From Anastatus disparis (lineage: Eukaryota > Arthropoda > Insecta > Hymenoptera > Eupelmidae): a DNA stretch of 64,000 bases. The notes under the pieces are model-generated. The model did not search any database. It was not told the origin of the DNA and saw nothing but the letters and a program-made list of their open reading frames with translations. Positions 19,062-29,620 of the stretch are shown here, piece by piece (within the stretch, counting starts at the first letter, position 1; each line of letters opens with the position of its first letter). The stretch covers positions 441,501-505,500 of the forward strand of contig JAFFSR010000292.1 in assembly GCA_017163975.1 (NCBI GenBank), read 5' to 3'. The position numbers and the translations under genes are program-made.

Positions 19062-21606
19062 AACCTTCAATCATACAAAGATTCGCAGTTAAGAAGTTAT
19101 TGGATGCCCGATAGTGTAAGCAAACAATGTTATGAATGTGGTGAGAGATTTACAACATTTCGAAGAATACATCATTGTCGAGTATGTGGACAAATTTTAT
19201 GTTCAAAATGTTGTTGCGATGAAATTCCAGGAAAAATCATGGGTTGTCATGGTATCCACATAAATTTAATTTTATTTATAAATTTAATATTTACTCAAAC
19301 AAAATTAAATATTCATTGATAGGTGACTTAAGAGTTTGTACATATTGTTGTAAAGTTGTTCTATCATATTTCCAATCTTCTGATATGAGAAGTGATCTTT
19401 CTGCTGATTTAAAAGCTCTTCAGGAAGATTTAGAAGAAAAGTATGGTACTAATTCACCACCTACTTCTAGAAAAAATACAAACGAAAGTTCAGATAATAC
19501 AACTCTTGTTAGAAGAAAGCCAAGTGTATAGACTATATGGAAGAGAAATATGCATTTGGACGGTAAGATAAAAAAATTCTTGATTTCAATTTTTTTACTT
19601 TTTGTATTGATAACTATTATTTATTTTATTTAATTGAATTTTATATAATATTTCTTAAAAATTTTATAGATTTTGAAAGTGAAAGTAAACAGCCACTTCA
19701 AACATCTGGTCGTATACCTTCATCTACTTCAAGCTTTTATTTGGATTTAAATTTAGAAGCTTCAACAGTAACATTAAAAAGGCCAACATAGGATGTACCT
19801 TCCACACCTGATTGCAATGACGGAATAATAGAACAAAAAGAAGTTAATTTTCACACACAAGAAAATAATTTAAAGTTCCAGAAGATCTTATTAATGATAA
19901 ACTTTTAGTTCAAGAAGTTAAAGAAAAAGAAAGATGGGATCAAATTGCAAATTTAAAAAATGCTTATGGCGAATCAAGTGTATATAATAGTTTAACGTAA
20001 GTAAAAATAGTGATTAAATTTATTATTAATTTATTGAATTCTAATTTAATAATAAATAAAATTTATGTAGGTCTGCATATAAACAACATGAAGATTTCCT
20101 TTTGCGACAACTTCTTAATAAGGAAGGACTGTCACAAAATTGGTCTGACGTAGTTCTTCAAATAGCTCATCAAATAATTGATCACGTAAGACCCGATCTC
20201 CATCATGATGCTGATGATATGGATATCAGGCAATACGTGCAAATCAAAAAGTCTCCTGGAGGTAGTAAAAATGATTGCGAAATTGTTTCTGGAGTTGTAT
20301 GTAGTAAAAATGTAGCCCATAAAGCAATGAATTTCCAAAGATTTTACTACTTCGATGTGGTCTCATGTATCAAAGAGTTGAGGGAAAATTACTCAGTCTT
20401 GAGTCAGTTATAATGCAGGTATTTTTAACAAATTTTATATTACAAACAAAATAAACTAAAAAAAAGTATCATATTTTAACGGATAATAATATTTTCTATA
20501 GGAAGCCCACACAGCATGAAAGATTTCACTGAAATATTTTGAATTATTCCACTGGAATATTTTAATGGAACCTTCCAGCAGATTATTGAAGTCTCCACGG
20601 AATATTTCAAAATATTTCACTGGAATCTTCCATTAAGCTTCCAGAATTTTGAATATTTCAAAATGTTCAAAACTTTTCGAAATATTCCAGAAATATCGAT
20701 TTCTAAAACATTTCAGAAATATTCATAATGTTTATGAAAACAGTGAAATTTCGGATTTCAAGATCCAAAACATTTCTGAGACCGATAAACTCCGTACGAT
20801 TTACAAAAACTTCGAAATTCCACGATCAAGTTGTATCTTCCATGATATTATGAAGATTCTAGACTGATTCATGAAGTTTTCGTTGTTCCGGAACGTTCGG
20901 GTTTTCATACGCTGGTGTCGTAATGGGTTTATCCAGCGGTGGAAGATACCACCTATTGCGAGTAGCTGTGACTAAACTTAAAGCTTTGTAATGTAAATTT
21001 CCCCACGCCCTCTTCTCCCCTTTTATACCAATTCTAAATCTCCAAAAATGAATTTAGAAACAAAATCCGAATTCAATCTTTGCATTTGTCCCAAAATTCC
21101 GGTTTTTCGTTTTCTAAATCGAATTTTCTGATTTCTGAGTCATTTTCGTGATTCCTGAGCAGAATGTTAAATCTTCCGCTTCGAATCGTTCGGATTTTCA
21201 GAAATTTCCGAGTTCCGAATTAATGAAAGTCTGAGTTCCAAATCTCAGAATTTCTTGATCTCCCAATATTCCATGAATTCCTGATTGACCGATTCGGAAT
21301 TTCCGAGTTCCAAAATTTTCAAATCTTCCGTGCAATTTCCAGGAAGCTTCCAAATATTCCTGTGTTGGAGGCGAATATTTAGGACACATTGTGGCAAGAA
21401 TTACTGCATTATGTCCTGATATTGTTTTAGTTCGTAAATCTGTATCAAAATTAGCTCAAGATAGATTAAGAGATTGTGGCGTAACATTAGTATTAGATGT
21501 AAAACTTAGCATACTTGAAAGATTAGCAAGATGTACAGGTGCTTATATTGTTGATACAATTGATGCACATATATCTGCTAGATATAGACTTGAAACTTGT
21601 AGCTAA
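19062..21606 (+). pseudogene. PIKfyve: PIKfyve (Fab1-type PtdIns3P 5-kinase) 5' exons, broken copy
   Basis: PIKfyve makes PtdIns(3,5)P2 on endosomes. Exons with GT/AG borders are readable: 19062-19251 and 19323-19562 (FYVE zinc finger: YWMPDSVSKQCYECGERF, RRIHHCRVCGQILCSKCC, then VCTYCC), 19670-19996, 20071-20418 (WSDVVLQIAHQIIDHVRPD, DADDMDIRQYVQIKK, start of the chaperonin-like domain) and about 21370-21606 (LAQDRLRDCGVTLVLDVKLSILERLARCTGA). A likely 5' exon ends at 18442 before GTAAGC. It is dead: a frame break before 19530, a TAG near 19788, frame breaks near 19870 and 20335, and a foldback element inserted at the start of the last exon. The kinase domain is absent. Confidence 0.9.
20506..21369. 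mobile_element. Foldback element inserted in a PIKfyve exon (CCCACACAGCATG family)
   Basis: It starts CCCACACAGCATG at 20506, immediately after the acceptor-like TTTTCTATAG and the first bases of the exon, and runs into GAATATTTCAA-type tandem repeats. It ends in the degraded terminus CTGTGTTGG at about 21361-21369, after which PIKfyve exon sequence resumes. The same 13-bp end and repeat type mark the larger element at 26051-28591. Confidence 0.65.
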
Positions 21607-22620
21607 AAAAATTAGTTAAAAATATAGCTGAAAATACAGCTGAAAATATAGCTATATTTAGGTGGAATATAGCTATATTCATCTCGATTTTTTAGGTAAA
21701 AATCCAGTTAACATTTTGAGTCTCTTGTAACAGCGGAAAATATAACTGTATTTTCAGCTGTATTTTTAGCTGTATTTTTAACTGTATTTTTAGCTAATTT
21801 TTTGCTAATCGTTTTTATGGAGGGACAATAGCTGATAATATAGCTAAATTTTCAGCTATATTTTAAGCTGTATTTTTAGCTTAAATTATTTTATAATTTC
21901 ACGGGATAATAACTCGTTAGTTATTTTCCTATAAAAGAAAGTTCCAAAAATGAGGTAAACCTCGTAGTGTCAGCTCTCCGAAGATCGAAGAGCTTTTTGG
22001 CCAAAGTATCTTGCTCTTTTATACCTATGGCCTCAAAATTTGTTAATGGAATCGTAAAATTTAGAGATCCGCCACCTAGCGATGTAAAGTGAACTTACCC
22101 GTCTTTAATTATTGATTAATGCTACGTCGCAAGGTGGCGTTTCTCTAAATTTTACGATTCCATCGACAAATTTTGAGGACACAGGTATAAAAGAGCAAGA
22201 TACTTTGTGCCAAAATGTAGAAGCTCTTCGATCTTCGGAGAGCTGACACTACGAGGTTTACCTCATTTTTGGAACTTTCTTTTACAGGAAAATAACTAAC
22301 GAGTTATTATCCCGTGAAATTATAAAATAATTTAAGCTAAAAATACAGCTCAAAATATAGCTGAAAATTTAGCTATATTATCAGCTATTGTTGGCCTCAT
22401 CAAAAACGATTAGCTCAAAAAAATTAGCTAAAAATACAGTTAAAAATACAGCTGAAAATACAGCTGAAAATACAGTTATATTTTCCGCTGTTACAAGAGA
22501 CTCTAAATATTAACTGGATTTTTACCTAAAAAATCGAGATGAATATAGCTATATTCCAGCTAAATATAGCTATATTTTCAGCTATATTTTCAGCTATATT
22601 GTTAACTAATTTTTTTTGCT
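21607..22620. mobile_element. 1 kb near-perfect palindrome built of AGCTGAAAATATAGCT units
   Basis: Both halves carry tandem units such as AGCTGAAAATACAGCT, then GTAACAGCGGAAAATATA, GAGGTAAACCTCGTAGTGTC and CAAAATTTGTTAATGGAATC, mirrored around a short unpaired centre near 22085-22125. The terminus on each side includes AAAAAATTAG. The copy begins exactly where the PIKfyve exon reading ends (21606). It folds into one long hairpin of about 500-bp arms. Confidence 0.75.
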
Positions 22621-22672
22621 AAACGTTTTTGACGGGGACCGCCTTCTCCTCCATCGACTCGCTCGTGCGTCA

Positions 22673-23270
22673 CCCCCACTCTCTGACAAAAAGAATTTGT
22701 TTCCACACATTCTGAGTCCTGCCGGTGCTCAATGCGATTTTTTAACTTGTAAAAATGGGTTTATTAGTTTAATTTTTTTGTGTAGAGTACATAAATGTTT
22801 ATTGAAATAAAAAGTAAAATAATAGAATATTGCATAATTCTCATTTATATTCACTGAAAAAAATATAAAAATTAAACTAGATATATTTAATCATTCAATA
22901 AAATGTTATTTAATTAAAAATTTACGTGATCTCTTTATGAATAAAAGATAAAATGAATCTTATTTTATTTCATTTTCATAATAACAAAGAGTATTTAGTT
23001 CATCAATAAATAATATTGTTTAATTTTAAATTTATGTTACCTATAAATAAAAAAATTCAATTTTCATATTTTTTATAGTAAATATAAATGAGAATTATGC
23101 AATATAATATTATTTTTTGTTACCTTTTATTTCAATAAACATTTATTGTATTCTAAACAAAAAAATTAAACTATAATAAACCCATTTTCACAAGTTAAAA
23201 AGTCGCATAGAGCAGCGGCGTGACTGAGAATGTTTGGAAACAAATTTTTTTTGTCAGAGAGTGGGGGTCC
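22673..23270. mobile_element. Palindromic MITE (TIR CCCCCACTCTCTGACA)
   Basis: Left end CCCCCACTCTCTGACAAAAA and right end TTTTTGTCAGAGAGTGGGGG are inverted repeats, continuing inward through GAATTTGTTTCCACACATTC and AACTTGTAAAAATGGGTTTA. The two halves mirror each other around about 22960. A PIKfyve exon fragment abuts its right end. A half copy with the same end lies at about 25580-25990. Confidence 0.7.
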
Positions 23271-23460
23271 TGATATTGTTTTAGTTCATAAATCTGTATC
23301 AAGATTAGCTCAAGATAGATTAAGAGATTGTAGCGTAATATTAGTATTAAATGTAAAACTTAGCATACTTGAAAGATTAGCAAGATGTACAGGTGCTAAT
23401 ATTGTTGATACAATTGATGCACATTTTTGTATAGAAATGCAAAATTACATGATTGAATAG
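23271..23460 (+). pseudogene. PIKfyve: PIKfyve chaperonin-domain exon fragment, second copy
   Basis: The codons reading PDIVLVHKSVSRLAQDRL, LVLNVKLSILERLARCTG and NIVDTIDAH match the last exon of the copy at 21370-21606, and like it belong to the chaperonin-like domain of PIKfyve. The fragment starts abruptly at the end of the CCCCCACTCTCTGACA MITE, ends with FCIEMQNYMIE and a stop, and has no neighbouring exon. It keeps some residues (VSR, LNVK) that look more ancestral than the copy at 21391 (VSK, LDVK). Its mirror image lies at 25390-25588. Confidence 0.85.
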
Positions 23461-23819
23461 TGAAATTGTGTTCTTTTTTATTACTGCTCATTTTAAATTA
23501 ATTTTCAGCTATTTGAGGCTATATGTAATCTATCGAAGGACTGAGGCTTATCTAAGACTGCAGCTAGAATAAGATGCAACTATATTTATATTATGTTAAA
23601 AAAACGTCTCAGTATCATCGACCAATTAAATATCTTGATGTATTTATTTATATACAAATCTCTTCTATTAAAGAGATAAATAAGACTTTTTATAACAGTT
23701 TTTTAATTTTATTTTATAAGAAGCTAATGTAATTGAAATTTTTATATGTACAAAATGTAATTTCTAAAATGGTATAACTTGATTTTTAACAAATATAAAT
23801 AAATATATATTTAAATATA

Positions 23820-24240
23820 TATTTAAGGGAGAAAAGTACTTAACTTCCGCTCAATTTTCTAAGGAATCAAATTCGCAGGAGAAAAGTACTTTACGCCCGC
23901 TTCATATTTTAAAGAATGAAATTTGAGGGTGGAAAGTACATTACGCCCGCTCAATTTTCTCAAGCATCAAATTTAAGGAAGAAAAGTACTTTACTCCCGT
24001 TTAATTTTCTAGGGAACAAATTTGTGGGAGAAAAGTATTTTACACCCTCTCAGCTTAAAAAAAAATTAAATTTGAGGGAGAAAAGTACTTTTTACCCACT
24101 CAATTTTCTTAAGCATCAAATTTGAGGGTAAAAAGTACTGTACTCTTGCTTAATTTTCTAAGGATTTAAATTAGCGGGAGAAAAGTTCTTTACACTCGTT
24201 TAATTTTCTAAAGAATTATATTGAAGTGAAAAAAGCACTA
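23820..24240. repeat. Minisatellite of about 51-58 bp units (GGGAGAAAAGTACTT)
   Basis: Seven to eight units of the form GGGAGAAAAGTACTTTACTC then CCGCTCAATTTTCTAAGGAA run head to tail and degrade toward 24240. The 69-aa ORF at 23916-24125 is a translation of the repeat. The same unit occurs at 17100-17225 in the left arm of the outer foldback element, linking the two locations. Confidence 0.8.
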
Positions 24241-25060
24241 ACTAAATAAATTTTTAATTATTCACCAAGATTTAACCATTTAATGAAGATATACCGTCGC
24301 CTGTCATCGTATAAAATGGCTATTTACGCTTTGAAAAATCAATTTATGGTCAATTTTAAATAAACTCACCATCAATTGACGATTCTGTGGTGAAAATTTC
24401 TACCAGGGTAATGCACTATTAAAAAAATAATAGATATAAAGTTAAAAATTGTTCAGATCTTTATAAAATCTTTTTGAAGTCGGTAAATGTATAGTATGGG
24501 AATCCCTAAAGCGAAAATTTCTTTCCGTGTAGCTAATGGTGGTTGGTGATTGAAATTCTGAAAAAGTAGTTAAAAAAAATTAACATCAATGTTGAGAATA
24601 ATGATTTCATTTTGACCGCTTCAATATAAAAATAAGAGTTTTAAAAAACTTTTGTTTAAAATTTAATGAAAACAACTCTGTGGCTTGAAGGAATAATAAG
24701 TCTGTTTTTAAGTTTTCGAGAAAACGAGGTTTTTATGTTTTCGTCAATGCGTAAGATCGAAAACGAAGAGATGCAGCACAATACTAAGCTACTATTAGGT
24801 TTAATTAAGTATAAAATACCTTTCTAACCATGCTATAAGCTTGAGTATTCTTTCATCTACTGGAAATAACGAAAAACACCTAAGTTATGTTGTTATTCCT
24901 TCTAATCGTGATATATGCAATTAATTCTTTAAATTTATTAGACAAAAATTAGAAATTCTAGGAAATCCAAATGCAGAATACGAACTTCAAAATGAAAGTC
25001 AGGAACAAATAATAAATAATAATTACAAGACTTTGTTACTGAATGTATATTGTATATTTG
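24241..25060. other. Spacer of the inner inverted repeat, no gene seen
   Basis: Unique AT-rich sequence between the arms 22870-23815 and 25060-25990, which mirror each other around about 24425. I see no recognisable protein; the stretch near 24945-25085 can be read as a short charged peptide ending in a stop but without a family match. No RNA or promoter signal was recognised. Confidence 0.4.
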
Positions 25061-25990
25061 TTGAAAATCAAGTTATACCATTTTAGAAATTACATTCTAT
25101 ACATATAAAAATTTCAATTACATTAGCTTCTTATAAAATAAAAATAAAAAACTGTTATAAAAAGTCCTATTTATCTCTTTAATAGAAGAGATTTGTATAT
25201 AAATAAATACATCAAGATATTTAATTGGTCGATGACACTGGGACGTTTTTTAAACATAATATAAATATAGTTGCATCTTATTCTAGCTGCAGTCTTAGAT
25301 AAGCCTCAGTCCTTCAAAAGATTATATATAGCCTCAAATAGCTGAAAATTAATTTAAAATGAGCAGTAATAAAAAAGAACACAATTTCACTATTCAATCA
25401 TGTAATTTTGCATTTCCATACGAAAATGTGCATCAATTGTATCAACAATATTAGCACCTGTACATCTTGCTAATCTTTCAAGTATGCTAAGTTTTACATT
25501 TAATATTAATATTACGCCACAATCTCTTAATCTATCTTGAGCTAATCTTGATACAGATTTATGAACTAAAACAATATCAGGACCCCCACTCTCTGACAAA
25601 AAAAATTTGTTTCCAAACATTCTCAGTCACGCCGCTGCTCTATGCGACTTTTTAACTTGTGAAAATGGGTTTATTATAGTTTAATTTTTTTGTTTAGAAT
25701 ACAATAAATGTTTATTGAAATAAAAGGTAACAAAAAATAATATTATATTGCATAATTCTCATTTATATTTACTATAAAAAATATGAAAATTGAATTTTTT
25801 TATTTATAGGTAACATAAATTTAAAATTAAACAATATATTATTTATTGATGAACTAAATACTCTTTGTTATTATGAAAATGAAATAAAATAAGATTTATT
25901 TTATCTTTTATTCATAAAGAGATCACGTAAATTTTTAATTAAATAACATTTTATTGAATGATTAAATATATCTAGTTTAATTTTTAGCTA
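25060..25990. repeat. Right arm of inner inverted repeat (partner 22870-23815)
   Basis: The segment repeats the 22870-23815 block in inverted orientation: the MITE half, the PIKfyve fragment and the trailing ATATAAATATAGTTGCATCT region occur in mirror order. A few base differences separate the arms (for example GACACTGGGACG against CGTCTCAGTATC on the other side), so the duplication is not brand new. Confidence 0.75.
25390..25588 (-). pseudogene. PIKfyve: PIKfyve chaperonin-domain exon fragment, third copy
   Basis: Mirror copy of 23271-23460 with three or four amino-acid differences (RDCGVILIL, DAHFRMEMQ). It lies in the right arm of the inner inverted repeat, again butted against the CCCCCACTCTCTGACA terminus. 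With the fragments at 21370 and 23271 this makes three copies of one PIKfyve exon within 4.2 kb. There is no flanking coding exon, so it cannot be a functional gene. Confidence 0.85.
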
Positions 25991-27313
25991 ATGATTGTTG
26001 CTATGATTACAATTTTTTTGGCTACGGAAATCATTATCTCGCGCTAAAATCCCACACAGCATGGAAGATTTCACTGGAATATTTCGAATTATTCCACTGG
26101 AATATTTCAATGGAACCTTCCATGCAGATTATTGGAAGTCTCCACGGAATATTTCAAAATATTCCATTGGAATCTTCCATTGAAAGCTTCCAGGAATATT
26201 TCAGGAATATTTCAAAGGAATATTCAAAAACTTTTTTGAAATATTCCATGAAATATTCACGGAAGATTTTTGAAATATTTCATGGAAGATTCTAGGAAGA
26301 TTCCATAAACATTTCGCTGGAAGATTCCGAAAAACTTTTAAATCGTACAGCGGAATATTACATAAATCTTCCATAAATATTCCACGTAATATTTCACGCA
26401 AAGAATTTAGTAATTTTCCGGTGGAATATTTCATAAAAGATTTCAGAAAGATTCCATAAACATTTCACTGGAAGATTCGAATAAACTTTTAAATCGTACA
26501 GCGGAATATTACATAAATCTTCCATAAATATTCCACGAAATATTTCACGCAAAGATTACAGTAATCTTCCAGTGGAATATTTCATGAAAAATTTCAGAAA
26601 GATTTCATAAACATTTCACTGGAAAATTCCGAAAAACTTTAAAATCGTACAGCGGAATATTACATAAATCTTCCATAAATATTCCACGAAATATTCCACA
26701 GAAAGATTTAAGTAATCTTCCAGTGGAATATTTCATGAAAAATTTCAGAGAGATTTCATAAACATTTCACTGAAAAATTCCGAAAAACTTTTAAATCGTA
26801 CAGCGCAATAATACATAAATCTTCCAGAAATATTCCTCGAAATATTCCACAGAAAGATTTAAGTAATCTTCCAGTGGAATATTTCATGAAAAATTTCAGA
26901 GAGATTTCATAAACATTTCACTAGGAAATTCCGAAAAACTTTTAAATCGCACAGCGCAATAATACATAAATCTTCCAGAAATATTCCTCGAAATATTCCA
27001 CAGAAAGATTTAAGTAATCTTCCAGTGGAATATTTTATGAAAGATTCTAGAATGATTCCATGAAGTTTTCGTTGGAAGGTTGTGCAGAACGTTACGGGAG
27101 GTTTCCAGTGACGCCGATAGGGGGATGTTCGTTAAATGGGAGTTTTATCCCCAAGTGGTTGGAAGATACCTCACTTACTATATAAGCGAAAGAGTGTCGG
27201 CGCTTTGATGTGTACAGTCGAAGCGAATATGTAAATGCGATTTTATAACTAAATGTTTATGTATGCGTATATGTATTGATGTATAAGTTTAATGTTTTAT
27301 TATATTAGTTATA

Positions 27314-27484
27314 TACGTAACTTGGGAGTACGAAGGATGAATACAGGCGAGACTAAAGTGTTTGTCGCTTGAGTAGCAGTTAGTCGAGGGCGCGCGAAGC
27401 GCGCCCGAGACTGACTGCTGCTCAAGCGACAAGCACTTTAGTCAAGCCTGGATTCAGAATCCTTCGTACTCCCAAGTTACGTAG
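27314..27484. mobile_element. 170-bp perfect-stem hairpin MITE with GC-rich loop
   Basis: TACGTAACTTGGGAGTACGA on the left pairs with its complement at 27464-27483, and GCGCGCGAAGCGCGC near 27393-27412 forms the apex. Nearly the full length pairs (GCTTGAGTAGCAG with CTGCTGCTCAAGC). The GC-rich apex stands out in AT-rich surroundings. It is a typical snap-back MITE inside the foldback element. Confidence 0.7.
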
Positions 27485-27780
27485 ATAAGTTTATGTCGTT
27501 GGTAGGCCGTATGAGGAACTATAAAAATGATTTTTTTTAATTAATGATATATGTTTTATTAAAAAAAAGTAAATAATGTCATTATTTACTTATTTATTTT
27601 ACTTATTAACTGTTTAACTTTGAAAATTTGTTTAAACAAAACATTCTGTAAAGTTAAGATTTTATATGAATTTGTATGAGCATTGACATATCTAACGACA
27701 TTCTTTTGTTTTCACTAACCTACGAATCGATGTCACTCGCGTCATATACGGCCATGCTGTGCGATATCTCGATCTGTTAA

Positions 27781-27829
27781 TACTCCCTTAGGGAGTATAG
27801 AGCTGTCGATACTCCCTAAGGGAGTATTG
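27781..27829. repeat. Two adjacent ACTCCCTWAGGGAGT palindromes
   Basis: TACTCCCTTAGGGAGTA and ATACTCCCTAAGGGAGTAT are perfect palindromes separated by about 13 bases, flanked by ATCTCGA and TCGAGAT-like sequence (27760s and 27848). They probably form the centre of another small hairpin element. Confidence 0.55.
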
Positions 27830-28591
27830 ACAGAGAGAATATTGTCGAGATATTAGCATGAACGTATGCAATGCCTATACAAATTTAGCGTGGTCTATAG
27901 GTATTCCACCGAATACGGCCTACGACGACATAAAATATATATACTATCCCCTCATAGCATTTCACATCTTCTAAAAATCTTCCAAGAACATTTCATGAAA
28001 GATAAGAGATTACTCAAACCTTCCATTGAAATATTCTTGAAATCTCTCAAAAATATTCCATGGAATATTCCAATGTAGGAAGAATCAAGGACATACGAAT
28101 ATTAAAGGAATATTTCATGGAAGATTTCTGAAATATTCAAAATCTTCCGTGCCAATATTCTGCGAATCTTCCATAAATAATCCACGTAATATTTTACGAT
28201 AGATTTCTAAAATCTTCCAGAAATATTTTATGGAATATTTCATGAAAGATTCCTTAAATCTTTTGTGCATATTCCATGAAAGGTTTATGAAATATTTCAA
28301 ATCTTTTGTTCCAATATTCCGGAAATCTTCCATGAATGTTTTAACGGAATATTTCATGAAATATTCCTGCAAGATTCCTGAAATATTTCAATGAAAGATC
28401 TGAGATGTCCTAAATCTTCCAATGAAATATTCTTGGAATTTTCCAACAATATTCCATGGAATATTCCAATTTAGGAAGAATCAAGGACATACGAATATTA
28501 CAGGAATATTCCATGGGAGATTCCTAAAATATTTCAAATCTTCCGTGCCAATATTCCAGGAAGCTTCCATAAATATTTCATGCTGTGTGGG

Positions 28592-29620
28592 ATGTTAGCT
28601 TTTTCTTTTGTCTTTTTTAGCAAATGGCATTTAGTTGCATTAACTATGAAAATAACTAAAAAGTTAATGTTTGAAGTTCACAATATTTAGTTTGTTTTAG
28701 CCCAAACTATCGCTGCATGTGTTTAGCGATATCCTTATTGCTGTCGTTACCATACAATTTTTCTCCGTGCAAGTTACAGCAAAAATATGTATTTTTAAAC
28801 ATTATTAGAAGAAAGTTAAAGAACAAATATATCCATACTTGAGAAAGTTTGCTTTTTCAAAATATATAATAACATTATTTTTGTGTTTGGGAGTGGAGTT
28901 AAGTGTACTTGATGATAAAGGATTAGTAGGAAGTTCGCCATGTCCACGTGTAGAAACCATTTTATTACCAATACAATCTAAAATAATATATTATCAATTT
29001 ATAGATTTTCCAATTCAGATTTTTCAAAAACTTTTATTTAAATTCAAATAATTATATACTTACTTTGATATCAACGACAAACTCTTCATCAAGGCTAATG
29101 ACGAACTGATATTTTTATTTTCTGAATACTACGATGTAACCTTTGATTTCGCTTTATTTATTTGTAGTATATACGTAGTATATAGTGCAGTATGTAAATA
29201 TGACTACAGTGATTGTTTACAAAAAGATTTGAGAATGTGCTTACTCGAAGATTCTCCACAAATATATATATATTCAATTTTGAATATCTAAAAATTATAA
29301 GCAGTACAATATGTATTAAATTTCAAGTGTACAAATAATTTAACACTTCATGGTATGAAATTCATAAATAAAATTGTTGACTTTATTATTTAATTAGAAT
29401 TTTGTGAGTGCATCTCAAAAAAGGCAGGGGAATTATATGCCAGGGGAGATTACCTGATAATTTGAATAAAATTTTTACCGAGTAAACGGTCTCCAACATT
29501 CACTGCTATACAAAGTTTTTTAGTTGTACAATACTACTTTCTTAAACGTCTATTACGTATTTGAATAAGCGCTTATATCATCTGTGACAGTTAAATGTTT
29601 AGAGCCAGGGGAATTATCTA
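28592..29620. other. No gene recognised
   Basis: AT-rich sequence between two foldback elements. The 70-residue ORF at 28839-29051 (with GVELSVLDDKGLVGSSPCPR) is the least repetitive reading frame here, but I recognise no family and see no exon borders that would extend it. Repeated CAGGGGA motifs occur at 29425, 29442 and 29605. Confidence 0.35.

Larger units (their letters stand above)
26051..28591. mobile_element. Foldback element, CCCACACAGCATG family, full length
   Basis: CCCACACAGCATG at 26051-26063 is mirrored by CATGCTGTGTGGG at 28579-28591. The left arm (to about 27110) is tandem units of 100-140 bp rich in GGAATATTTC and AAATCTTCC; the right arm (27960-28590) has the same motifs inverted. 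The central part (27110-27960) is unrelated and holds two further hairpins. The overlapping ORFs of 61-85 aa are repeat translation. No transposase was seen. Confidence 0.75.

Noticed and set aside
21391..21606. A second intact PIKfyve-like gene
   Set aside because: It is a single exon joined to a foldback element on both sides; no kinase domain or continuing exons are present.
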